A stretch of DNA of 64,000 nt from an uncultured Clostridia bacterium (GTDB lineage: Bacteria; Bacillota; Clostridia; Christensenellales; Borkfalkiaceae): NCBI GenBank assembly GCA_947570625.1, contig CANOUP010000005.1, positions 1 through 64,000 of the forward strand. The letters are read 5' to 3'. The stretch's first letter is position 1; every line of letters starts with the position of its first letter. The notes beneath the pieces were generated by a model that saw nothing but the letters and a program-made list of their open reading frames with translations, was not told the DNA's origin and made no database searches. Shown piece after piece: positions 8,017 through 14,593 of the stretch. The position numbers and the translations under genes were made by a program.

Positions 8017-8183
8017 AACGGCTCCTTAGGTTCCGACTTCTTTGTTTTTCGCTTATATTCCGCGCACTCTTCGAAGCCGAAGTCGCACTGCACCGCGCCG
8101 TGCGTGGGTTTGTCCGAGGGCGTTGCCTTGCATACCTCGCAATCTTTCGCCCAACTCCATTTGCTATAAGGACACCCGCTCAT
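8013..8183 (-). CDS. Cys-rich 56-residue protein
   Basis: An open frame of 57 codons beginning with ATG at 8183, which overlaps the stop of the upstream gene, and ending in TGA overlapping the next ATG. It has Cys at 4, 15, 18, 33 and 40; the CEVC pair and CDFGFEEC spacing suggest a small metal-binding fold. The double ATGA overlap is the main reason to accept it as a gene. Confidence 0.6.
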   Translation of the reverse strand: MSGCPYSKWSWAKDCEVCKATPSDKPTHGAVQCDFGFEECAEYKRKTKKSEPKEPL

Positions 8184-8404
8184 ACCGTCGCCCCCGCCAC
8201 AAAGTCCGTTTTCAGCTTCGGACTGGGCGCTTCGAACACGAAGTACGCGAATCGCTTATCCTCTTGCCTTAACCTATCTACTCCCGCTTCTAATAGCTTG
8301 TATATACCGTAACGTCTGTCGTATCGGAGAATCTGCCAACCGGGCGGCAATGCCTTGATTTCGTTTACGTCCAATTCGTAAACGACACAACCTACACTTT
8401 TCAT
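8180..8404 (-). CDS. Small element-encoded protein
   Basis: 74 residues, preceded by AAGGTAAAGCGAA, the same leader found before the gene at 8681-8893. It is coupled by ATGA overlap to the Cys-rich gene downstream. The sequence contains PPGWQILRYDRRYGIYKLL. No known domain. Confidence 0.55.
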   Translation of the reverse strand: MKSVGCVVYELDVNEIKALPPGWQILRYDRRYGIYKLLEAGVDRLRQEDKRFAYFVFEAPSPKLKTDFVAGATV

Positions 8405-8430
8405 TTCGCTTTACCTTTCTTGTTTATTTT

Positions 8431-8541
8431 TTATAAGCCGAACAGCTCTTTGATTTTGAAACCCAGATACACAAACACTGCCATTATCCCGATTCCGATT
8501 GCTAAGAGTATCAGCTTTATAATCCATTTGATTAGTTTCAT
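8431..8541 (-). CDS. 36-residue membrane peptide
   Basis: A short frame with a purine-rich site (GGAAGAGAG) before its ATG. It encodes a basic start (MKLIKW), one helix of about 24 hydrophobic residues (IIKLILLAIGIGIMAVFVYL) and a short charged end. Size and layout suit a small membrane-inserted protein, such as a toxin, holin-like peptide or small coat protein; sequence alone does not choose among these. Confidence 0.5.
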   Translation of the reverse strand: MKLIKWIIKLILLAIGIGIMAVFVYLGFKIKELFGL

Positions 8542-8680
8542 TCCAGCTCTCTTCCCCCGGTCATTGACCCAAGTCTTTAACCCCGGAGATTGTCCCCTTC
8601 AAGACCCCGCTTTGTTGCGGGGCTTGAATAGGGTAAAGCGTCTGCCGGCTTACAGTTCGTTTACCTGCACGCCGACGTAT

Positions 8681-8893
8681 TTAACTGTCACAAATTTCAG
8701 TATAAAGTCGTGAAGCTTCAAAAGCTTCTTGACAATCAAATTCATATATATCGTCAATACTGCATTCAAAAGTATTTCCGAACTCGTCTGTCATAAATTC
8801 TTTAATTAGCTTATATGCTTCTTCTTTACTATTGGCACTCCAACATAAACCGTCGAATTGATTAAAACCGCGATAAACATAAAACTTTTTCAT
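8681..8893 (-). CDS. First gene of the leftward operon
   Basis: 70 residues, acidic, with GAAGGT upstream of the ATG. It is the first gene downstream of the perfect leftward promoter at 8997-9026, so it should be the first one expressed when the repressor is lost. The sequence (MKKFYVYRGFNQFDG, then SKEEAYKLIKEF) matches no family I know. Early position suggests an excision or antirepressor-like role, which is inference only. Confidence 0.55.
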   Translation of the reverse strand: MKKFYVYRGFNQFDGLCWSANSKEEAYKLIKEFMTDEFGNTFECSIDDIYEFDCQEAFEASRLYTEICDS

Positions 8894-8927
8894 TTCGCTT
8901 TACCTTCCTGAATGTAGGACATTGTTC

Positions 8928-8957
8928 CCCCTTTGCTTCGGCGAAGGGGCTTTTTTT
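8928..8957 (+). terminator. UUCG-loop hairpin with T-tract
   Basis: A 9-bp stem (8928-8936 with 8941-8949) with a TTCG tetraloop and a run of seven T reads rightward. On the leftward transcript the same bases form a stable hairpin in the 5' leader of the operon. Confidence 0.55.
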
Positions 8958-8977
8958 GCCCGCTGTTGCCGATATCG

Positions 8978-9047
8978 ACAAGATTTCTTGTTTTGAATTA
9001 TAACAAAAAAGAATTCTTGTTGTCAAGCTCAAAATCAAGATTTCTTG
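8978..9047. promoter_or_regulatory. Three repressor operators
   Basis: Three copies of the dyad CAAGAWTTCTTG lie at 8979-8990, 9008-9019 (first base A) and 9036-9047, spaced 29 and 28 bases centre to centre. The first two overlap the leftward promoter and the third overlaps the extended -10 box of the repressor gene. This matches a lambda-like genetic switch. Confidence 0.75.
8997..9026 (-). promoter_or_regulatory. Leftward operon promoter
   Basis: The minus strand has a perfect TTGACA (9021-9026) and a perfect TATAAT (8997-9002) with an 18-base spacer. One operator lies in the spacer and one near the start point. Confidence 0.8.
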
Positions 9048-9054
9048 TTACAAT
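9046..9054 (+). promoter_or_regulatory. Extended -10 promoter of the repressor gene
   Basis: TGTTACAAT is an extended -10 element 19 bases before the repressor ATG and overlaps the third operator, which would allow autoregulation. No -35 box lies at 16-18 bases. Confidence 0.5.
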
Positions 9055-9073
9055 ACAGCAAAAGGTGAAAAAA

Positions 9074-9442
9074 ATGACTATCTTACAACAACGTTTAATA
9101 GATTTGCGCACGGATAAAGGGCTTTCTCAAAAAGATTTAGCAAAAAAAATCAATGTATCAGGTAGTGCAATAGGTTATTGGGAAACTGGTACAAACGAGC
9201 CGAAAGCAACTTATCTTTCTCGATTATCAGAATTTTTCGAAGTTTCCGCCGACTACCTGCTCGGACTGGAAGACGATTTCGGCAGTCGCACCGTCGCGCC
9301 GATGGGCGACACCACTACTGCCGACGAGCGCGACTTGCTTGAAGTTTACCGTACACTTTCACCCGAACTGCGGGAAACGCTTTGGGGGCTTTTAGCAACA
9401 TGGACCCCCTCAAAAACGCTTAAATCCAAGAAAAAAGTATAA
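9074..9442 (+). CDS. XRE-family repressor
   Basis: 122 residues from the ATG at 9074 (AAAGGTG upstream); a longer frame from 8933 runs through the operators and is not used. Residues 5-60 form an HTH_3 domain: LIDLRTDKGLSQKDLAKKIN followed by SAIGYWETGTNEPKATYLSR. The rest is a short helical dimerisation region and a basic tail. The gene diverges from the leftward operon across three operator dyads, so it most likely holds the element silent. No autoprotease motif (Ala-Gly with Ser/Lys) is seen, so release must need another protein or signal. Confidence 0.85.
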   Translation: MTILQQRLIDLRTDKGLSQKDLAKKINVSGSAIGYWETGTNEPKATYLSRLSEFFEVSADYLLGLEDDFGSRTVAPMGDTTTADERDLLEVYRTLSPELRETLWGLLATWTPSKTLKSKKKV

Positions 9443-9472
9443 TAGCTTTGCTTTTCAGAGAATTAACGTTAA

Positions 9473-9504
9473 AATATCCCCCACTAACTTTTGTGGGGGA
9501 TATT
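9473..9504 (+). promoter_or_regulatory. Hairpin hiding the integrase ribosome binding site
   Basis: A perfect 12-bp stem (9473-9484 with 9493-9504, 8-base loop) contains the GGGGGA Shine-Dalgarno sequence (9495-9500) in its right arm. The integrase ATG follows two bases later. Long transcripts that include the left arm should therefore be translated poorly. Confidence 0.7.
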
Positions 9505-9505
9505 A

Positions 9506-10753
9506 ATGAATTATTCAATTTACGTAAGCGAAGACGACTACACTGAAATTAAAAGAATGCTTTCGATTTTAGGCAAAATAATTTTCAGTGTAGACCAAGC
9601 TAAGCAAGAAGAAGCTTTAATATCGAGATTTAACGATATTGAAATTCAAGAGCAGAGGAAAATAATTAATCAAGGCGATACTTTGACTGCCCAAAAGGAG
9701 AGTCAAATGTTAATTGATATGCCGGGGATTTCCTTAAACTCGAAACCCCGCAAAGACGGCCGTTATCAGGGTTATATCTCGAACAGCGACGGCACAAAGC
9801 AATATTTTTACGCCCGTACGCGTGAAGAAGTTGCGATAAAAATGAAACTTTATTTACAGGAGGCAAATTCACCGAAAAGAAAAGCACAAAATAAAAACTC
9901 GCCTACCTTTGGCGAGTATGTTGAGAAATGGATTGAAATTTATAAAAAGCCGAACTTGAAGGCAAAGTCTTTATTGAGTTTGTCAAATTCATTAAAACCC
10001 GCTATGCAAGCTTTCGGGAACAGAAAGCTTGCTTCGATATCAGGTGATGACGTTCAAGAGCTGCTACTCTCCATATCGGCGCCGCGCATACGCGACCTTT
10101 GCCGTACTTACCTGAACAGCGTTTTTAAGAAAGCGGTTGTCAAAAATATTATTAAGCGCAACCCTTGTGAAGCTGTTGAAATTAAACGACATAAATCAAA
10201 GCATAAAAAAGCTTTGACAATCGAAGAACAGGAAACTTTTTTCAGGGCAACGGCAAACTCGAAGTATTCGCTGCTGTACAGATTTTTGACGGCAACGGGC
10301 TTGCGAATCGGAGAAGCCCTCGCCCTGCACCGTTCCGATATAGACTTCGATAATTTTACGATAACGGTTTCCAAAAACGTAGTTTTTATCCGCGGGGAAC
10401 GTATTGAACAGGATACGCCGAAAAGTGAAGCCGGGAACAGAACAATCCCTATTCCTCAAAATCTTTGCGCTGAAATAAACAAAATCTATACCGAAATACT
10501 ATTCCCGTTTACCTATAATTCGGTTCACTGCGCAATCAAGCGAACAGCTTCCGAAACGAAACTTCCCGTATCATTACATATCCTGCGGCACACTTACGCC
10601 ACAAGATTGGAAGAAGCGGGCGTTCCGCCGAAGGTAAAACAGTATCTGCTCGGACATTCGAGCTTGGAAATGACCCAAAACGTTTACACTGATATTCAAG
10701 AAAAATATATTATTTCTATTTCAGAAGTAATTCGCAACATATTTAAAGATTGA
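9506..10753 (+). CDS. int: Tyrosine recombinase (integrase)
   Basis: 415 residues from the ATG at 9506; an in-frame TTG at 9491 lies inside the hairpin. An arm-type DNA-binding domain and a SAM-like core-binding domain (FGEYVEKWIEIYKKPNLKAK) precede the catalytic domain. All catalytic residues are visible: Arg in TGLRIGEAL, Lys in TPKSEAGNR, His-x-x-Arg in HILRHTYATR, His in LLGHSS and Tyr in NVYTDI. It is of Tn916/phage Int type and would join the circular element to the tRNA-Thr 3' end, whose intact copy lies 110 bases downstream. Translation appears restricted by the hairpin over its ribosome binding site. Confidence 0.93.
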   Translation: MNYSIYVSEDDYTEIKRMLSILGKIIFSVDQAKQEEALISRFNDIEIQEQRKIINQGDTLTAQKESQMLIDMPGISLNSKPRKDGRYQGYISNSDGTKQYFYARTREEVAIKMKLYLQEANSPKRKAQNKNSPTFGEYVEKWIEIYKKPNLKAKSLLSLSNSLKPAMQAFGNRKLASISGDDVQELLLSISAPRIRDLCRTYLNSVFKKAVVKNIIKRNPCEAVEIKRHKSKHKKALTIEEQETFFRATANSKYSLLYRFLTATGLRIGEALALHRSDIDFDNFTITVSKNVVFIRGERIEQDTPKSEAGNRTIPIPQNLCAEINKIYTEILFPFTYNSVHCAIKRTASETKLPVSLHILRHTYATRLEEAGVPPKVKQYLLGHSSLEMTQNVYTDIQEKYIISISEVIRNIFKD

Positions 10754-10812
10754 TTTTGACACTAAATTCTGACACTTTGGAAGCATATTCGTGCGGAATA
10801 AAAAGAAAAAGA

Positions 10813-10864
10813 CCCGCTTTTCAAAGTACTTTTTGCTCAAAATACTTGAAAAACGGGCTTTTTT
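10813..10864. terminator. Bidirectional terminator between int and tRNA-Thr
   Basis: A stem of CCCG plus an A/T-rich part (10813-10828 with about 10843-10857) is followed by TTTTTT on the plus strand, and by TCTTTTTCTTTTT on the minus strand. It ends int and, in the other direction, replaces the native tRNA terminator displaced to 846-882. Confidence 0.7.
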
Positions 10865-10908
10865 GGAGCTAATAGCCGGATTCGAACCGGCGACCTGCTG
10901 ATTACGAA
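10863..10908. repeat. attR, right 46-bp repeat within tRNA-Thr
   Basis: Identical to 892-937. Here it is part of the intact tRNA gene, whose 3' portion is therefore supplied by the element. Confidence 0.92.
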
Positions 10909-10939
10909 TCAGCTGCTCTACCAGCTGAGCCATATTAGC
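10864..10939 (-). tRNA. tRNA-Thr (anticodon CGU)
   Basis: A full cloverleaf on the minus strand: 7-bp acceptor stem, D arm, anticodon loop TTCGTAA in a perfect 5-bp stem, T arm GCCGG-TTCGAAT-CCGGC, and CCA encoded at the 3' end. It decodes ACG. It is the integration target of the 10-kb element. Confidence 0.95.
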
Positions 10940-10971
10940 GTTCCGTAAAGTTGCCTTGACAAAGCATTATT

Positions 10972-10999
10972 ATTATAACAGATTAATTTAATTTTGCAA
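10972..10999 (-). promoter_or_regulatory. Promoter of tRNA-Thr
   Basis: Minus-strand TTGCAA (10994-10999) and TATAAT (10972-10977) are separated by 16 bases, about 33 bases before the tRNA. Confidence 0.6.
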
Positions 11000-11054
11000 G
11001 CGATTTTTTACCGTAACGTAAAATATTTTTTATAAAGCAAAAATATCATATATT

Positions 11055-11732
11055 ATGTCGCGTAAATTCAAACCGACGGGATTTGTTATCGCCCTCTGCG
11101 CCGTGATAACGGCTACCGTTATACTCTGCGCTTGCGCCGTGTCCTGTTCGGGCAAAAAACTCTTCTTCGAAGCAGAGTATCATTTCGTCTGCTACCGCCT
11201 TGCCGACAATACCGTTTCGGCGAGCTCGCTTTCCGATACCGTAAGCTCTTACGGCGGGGCGGGATACATTTTGAATTATAACGGAAGCTATTACGTAACG
11301 GTATCCTGCTACTTCAACGAAAACGACGCGCAGTCTGTGTGCGAGAGTTTAAAAAAGCGCGAACTCGATTGCTCGGTTCTGTCCGCCGAAACGCCCGATT
11401 ATAAGCTTAAAAGCCCCAACGCAAGGCGCAACGGCGAGCTTTATCTCGGCAACCTTAACACGCTGAACTCGCTTTCGGTTATGGCTTACGACTGCGCCAA
11501 CGCGCTCGACACGGGCGAATACAACCAGCAGAAAGCAAAAAGCGTTGTTTCGGCAATCAGAAGCGGGCTGAACGGGCTTTTGAAAAACAACTCTTCAAAC
11601 TGTTTCACCGACAGACTGAACAGCCTTATCGCCGAGTGCGAGGACAAAGAAAGCGGGTATCTGTATTCCAAAGATATGCGGTACCTGCAAATAGCCGTGA
11701 CGGACGTTATTCTTACCGCAGAACTTTTTTAA
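11055..11732 (+). CDS. Exported protein with SPOR-like region
   Basis: 225 residues. A hydrophobic N terminus (FVIALCAVITATVILCACAV) is a signal anchor, and Cys residues around 25-31 make a lipoprotein possible without a clean lipobox. Residues about 70-115 (GAGYILNYNGSYYVTVSCYF, then ESLKKRELDCSVL) resemble a SPOR peptidoglycan-binding fold. The remaining half is helical and unknown. No Shine-Dalgarno sequence precedes the ATG; a TTTACC-N18-TATAAA promoter would give a leader of only about a dozen bases. It lies upstream of a polysaccharide deacetylase, which suggests a joint role in cell-wall work. Confidence 0.65.
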   Translation: MSRKFKPTGFVIALCAVITATVILCACAVSCSGKKLFFEAEYHFVCYRLADNTVSASSLSDTVSSYGGAGYILNYNGSYYVTVSCYFNENDAQSVCESLKKRELDCSVLSAETPDYKLKSPNARRNGELYLGNLNTLNSLSVMAYDCANALDTGEYNQQKAKSVVSAIRSGLNGLLKNNSSNCFTDRLNSLIAECEDKESGYLYSKDMRYLQIAVTDVILTAELF

Positions 11733-11781
11733 AATTTATAAAAATAATTGTAAATTATGGAAAACTGCGCAAAATACGGAT

Positions 11782-12474
11782 ATGAACAGAAATTTTACCG
11801 CTTTTTGCGCGGCTATGCTTGCGTTTGCAATTATGTTTGTTATTTGCGGAGGATTTATCGAAGGCAACAAATTCTCGCTTGCCGACGATAAAGACAGCGT
11901 CGTTAAGACCATTTACCTCACTTTTGACGACGGCCCCAGCAACAAGGTTACACCTAAAATTCTGGACGTGCTCAAAAAAGAAAACGTTAAAGCCACTTTT
12001 TTCATAATAGGAAACCAGGCTGAAACGCGGAAAAACATTATCAAGCGCGAATTCGACGAGGGACATACCGTCGCCGTACACTCCTACACTCACCGCTACG
12101 GCGAAATTTACGCTTCGCCCAAAAGCCTTTTGGAAGATATAGACAAGTGCAACGAGCTTATAAAAAGCGTGACGGGCGAGTACTCGAAAATTTACCGTTT
12201 TCCCGGCGGAAGCTTCGGTCTTTCGCAAAAGCTTGTTTCCGCCGTGACAGAGCACGGTATGCGCTATGTGGACTGGAACGCTTCAACGCGCGACGCCGAA
12301 ATTTACGGTGCGACGCCCGCACAGCTTGTAAAAAGCGCGATTTCCACCTCGGCTTGTTCGGACAACGTAGTCCTGCTTGCGCACGACTCCACCTCCAAAT
12401 CCTCTACCGCCGAAGCGTTGAAAGATATAATAGCACACTTCAAAAACGAGGGATACGTTTTCGAAGCTTTTTAA
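11782..12474 (+). CDS. Polysaccharide deacetylase (NodB family)
   Basis: 230 residues with an N-terminal signal anchor (FCAAMLAFAIMFVICGG). The NodB motifs are in order: TFDDGPS (motif 1, catalytic Asp and metal-binding Asp), HSYTH (motif 2, metal-binding His pair), RFPGGS (motif 3), DWN (motif 4) and LAHDS (motif 5, catalytic His). Such enzymes remove acetyl groups from N-acetylglucosamine or N-acetylmuramic acid of peptidoglycan outside the membrane. The length and motif set resemble PgdA/PdaA-type enzymes; the exact substrate cannot be read from sequence. It is 50 bases downstream of the SPOR-like gene and ends at a strong terminator. Confidence 0.88.
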   Translation: MNRNFTAFCAAMLAFAIMFVICGGFIEGNKFSLADDKDSVVKTIYLTFDDGPSNKVTPKILDVLKKENVKATFFIIGNQAETRKNIIKREFDEGHTVAVHSYTHRYGEIYASPKSLLEDIDKCNELIKSVTGEYSKIYRFPGGSFGLSQKLVSAVTEHGMRYVDWNASTRDAEIYGATPAQLVKSAISTSACSDNVVLLAHDSTSKSSTAEALKDIIAHFKNEGYVFEAF

Positions 12475-12482
12475 AAAATATG

Positions 12483-12517
12483 CCCCGCGCGTTTTTAACG
12501 CGCGGGACGGCTTTTTA
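12483..12517. terminator. Intrinsic terminator after the deacetylase gene
   Basis: CCCGCGCG and CGCGCGGG arms enclose a TTTTTAA loop, followed by CTTTTT. It separates two convergent genes. The loop contains TTTA, as do the terminator loops hit by elements A and B. Confidence 0.7.
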
Positions 12518-14473
12518 TGATTTTGGAATATAAATCCTGAATGCGGTTTTCGCTTCTTCCGACTGTCCTTCTATACTCGGAGTTCCCAGTTTTGCGATAT
12601 TGAACGCCCTGTACAAATATCCTTCCCACCAGCCTTCGCCGACCGCCGTAACGACGGTAGTGTTGCCCGGGCGCGAGGCTTGCTTTTCGTCCGCCTTCCA
12701 GCATTCGGGACGGTACTGCCACCCGCTGTTTACCATTATTACCGAACCTACGGGAAGCTCCTCCTTAGTAAAGCGTTTCGTCGCAAAAAACTTATGGCTG
12801 AGATTTGCGTCGGTTGTAATTATGTTTGCAAATTTAACAGGGTCGGTACTGTTGTAAAATCCCTGCGTGAGTTCAAAGTCGAGCTTTACATAACCCATCT
12901 CCCCGAAAACGGTCTCCTCGTCGGCTTTGGGTATATAAATTTTTACCGCGTTTTTAGCGTCCTCTTCGCGTCCGCGCAAATCCGCCGAATCAACGGTGCT
13001 TATATTGAAAGCGCGGAAAATGAAGCCGTTCCACCATTCGGGCGTTACCGTAACCATACGCTCCGTTACGTTTTCGGGGCGCGAGCTCTGTTTCGCGTCG
13101 CTCTTCCAGGCTTCGGGACGGTATCTCCATCCCCTGCTTAAAATTATTACCGAACCTACGGGCAACTCTTCTTTCGTGAAACGTTTGGTAGCAAAAAGCT
13201 TATGGCTGAGATTTGCGTCGGTTGTAATTATGTTTGCATAATTAGCGGGGTCGGAACTGTTGTAAAATCCCTGCGTGAGTTCGTAATCGAGAAGGGTGTA
13301 CTTTTCGACGTCGATTAACGAAGGTTCTTCTGTATATCGGGAATGAGTTGCGCTGTAAGGCGTGCCTACGGCGTTTACCGCGCTTTCGACGGCGATTGCC
13401 TTAATCTCCGCGCTGATGCCAGACGGCGCGTATCCGATATTTTCCAAAGATAAACCCGTGAGCGCATGCACGAGCGTAAGCCCCGCAATGTATCTGCCCG
13501 TATCCAAAGTTAAATGGTAACCGTCGCGCGTAAGCGTATCGCCGAGCCAGGAAGTGCGCGCATTCTGGATTGCCGTTCCGTTGGGAATTACGGCGGATAT
13601 ATTTGTATTTGCAAGCACCCTGTTCTGAACGGTTTCGACTATTTTCGAATACATAACCGTCTGACTGTTTCCGTACTTCGAAAACTCGCCATGGGTGCTG
13701 TTCTGCTGATATGCCCACGTCATATTCCATACTATTTTCGCGTGCGCGGTCGCGGGCAGTTTCGACTTAACGTATTCGACGCAATAATCGAGTTTTGAAT
13801 AAGTAGAAGCTATTCCGCTGCTTCCGCTTGCCTGCTGTAACGATACAAAGTCCCAGTCGCAGGAAGCAATCGCGTCGCTCATTTTATAAGATTTAGTTGT
13901 AATCCATGCGCCGTTGCTGTTAACGCGGTACTCGTAAGCAGGCGCATCGCTTGCGGCGTTGGAAGCATGGGTATCCAACGAACAACCGCCGATATAAAGA
14001 TTGCCTAAATAAACCTCGTTTATCCCCAGGCTTTGGGCTATTTCATAGACGTACTGCATTGTATCGTCCGAAAAGCTGTTGCCTATCGTAAGAATTTTAA
14101 GCGCGCCGTCGTCATCCCAGGAATATACGGGCTCGGGTTTTACGGTAACTTTGTACGTCTGCGAAATTTCGCTGTCTTTAAGCTTCACGGTAATCGTGTA
14201 CTCTCCCGCGGTGTCTGCGTCGTATCCCGTACTGTCGCATTCGTATTCATCGCCGTCCGCCGTATACTCAGTTTCGTCAGACATTTTAACCGTCACGGTC
14301 AAATCGCCGACGCCGAAAGCTTCGCCGTATTCGAACTCCGTTTTCATTCCCGACAATACGATTTGCACGGGCGCAGGCGACGGCTTCGGATTGCCGTTGC
14401 AGCCGGCAAGCGCCAGTCCGCAGCACACGGCAGTTAAAAGCACCGCCAATAAATGGCGCATTAGATTTCTCAT
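12515..14473 (-). CDS. SGNH/DUF4886-type lipoprotein with duplicated C-terminal domain
   Basis: 652 residues. A signal peptide ends in the lipobox LAGC (Cys25). Residues about 35-112 form a bacterial Ig-like domain (FGVGDLTVTV, AGEYTITVKL). Residues about 125-345 form an SGNH-hydrolase-like domain with GNSF (Ser133) and the catalytic D-x-x-H in DGYH (Asp317, His320), as in DUF4886. Two copies of a domain of about 120 residues follow (about 395-525 and 530-650), each containing ELTQGFYNS and TTDANLSHK. Serine esterase or carbohydrate acetylesterase activity on the cell surface is likely. It faces an AraC-type regulator, the usual arrangement for inducible glycan use. Confidence 0.8.
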   Translation of the reverse strand: MRNLMRHLLAVLLTAVCCGLALAGCNGNPKPSPAPVQIVLSGMKTEFEYGEAFGVGDLTVTVKMSDETEYTADGDEYECDSTGYDADTAGEYTITVKLKDSEISQTYKVTVKPEPVYSWDDDGALKILTIGNSFSDDTMQYVYEIAQSLGINEVYLGNLYIGGCSLDTHASNAASDAPAYEYRVNSNGAWITTKSYKMSDAIASCDWDFVSLQQASGSSGIASTYSKLDYCVEYVKSKLPATAHAKIVWNMTWAYQQNSTHGEFSKYGNSQTVMYSKIVETVQNRVLANTNISAVIPNGTAIQNARTSWLGDTLTRDGYHLTLDTGRYIAGLTLVHALTGLSLENIGYAPSGISAEIKAIAVESAVNAVGTPYSATHSRYTEEPSLIDVEKYTLLDYELTQGFYNSSDPANYANIITTDANLSHKLFATKRFTKEELPVGSVIILSRGWRYRPEAWKSDAKQSSRPENVTERMVTVTPEWWNGFIFRAFNISTVDSADLRGREEDAKNAVKIYIPKADEETVFGEMGYVKLDFELTQGFYNSTDPVKFANIITTDANLSHKFFATKRFTKEELPVGSVIMVNSGWQYRPECWKADEKQASRPGNTTVVTAVGEGWWEGYLYRAFNIAKLGTPSIEGQSEEAKTAFRIYIPKS

Positions 14474-14488
14474 TTTTTCCTCCTATGG

Positions 14489-14517
14489 TTGACAAGTTGA
14501 TTTAATACAAGTATAAT
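14489..14517 (+). promoter_or_regulatory. Promoter of the AraC-family gene
   Basis: Perfect TTGACA (14489-14494) and TATAAT (14512-14517) with a 17-base spacer, about 75 bases before the regulator ATG. Confidence 0.75.
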
Positions 14518-14593
14518 TTAACCGTAATATTTGTTCAATAGAATATTTGAACCAAAAATTCTAAAAAACAAACCTTTAAGGAAGAATAAAAAA

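Larger units (their letters stand above)
892..10862. mobile_element. 10-kb integrative element in tRNA-Thr(CGU)
   Basis: The element is bounded by the 46-bp repeats at 892-937 and 10863-10908. It contains, from left to right, iterons and a Rep-like gene, a leftward operon of about eleven genes, an XRE repressor with three operators, and a tyrosine integrase next to the intact tRNA. This is the usual logic of a temperate integrative plasmid or small prophage. I found no terminase, portal, tail, Zot-like ATPase, FtsK-like protein or relaxase, so the way it moves between cells is unknown. Two proteins have large exported domains and three more are small membrane proteins, which would suit a filamentous-phage-like or surface-exclusion role, but this is inference. 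Confidence 0.85.

Noticed and set aside
8651..8735. Short overlapping frame within and after the gene at 8681-8893, ending VKYVGVQVNEL
   Set aside because: The tail looks protein-like, but the ATG has no ribosome binding site and most of it is inside another gene in a different frame.
8933..9073. N-terminal extension of the repressor
   Set aside because: It would be translated across the operators and promoters; the ATG at 9074 has a good ribosome binding site.
10721..10933. Leftward frame over the tRNA-Thr gene
   Set aside because: It is the tRNA gene read as protein, a common artefact.
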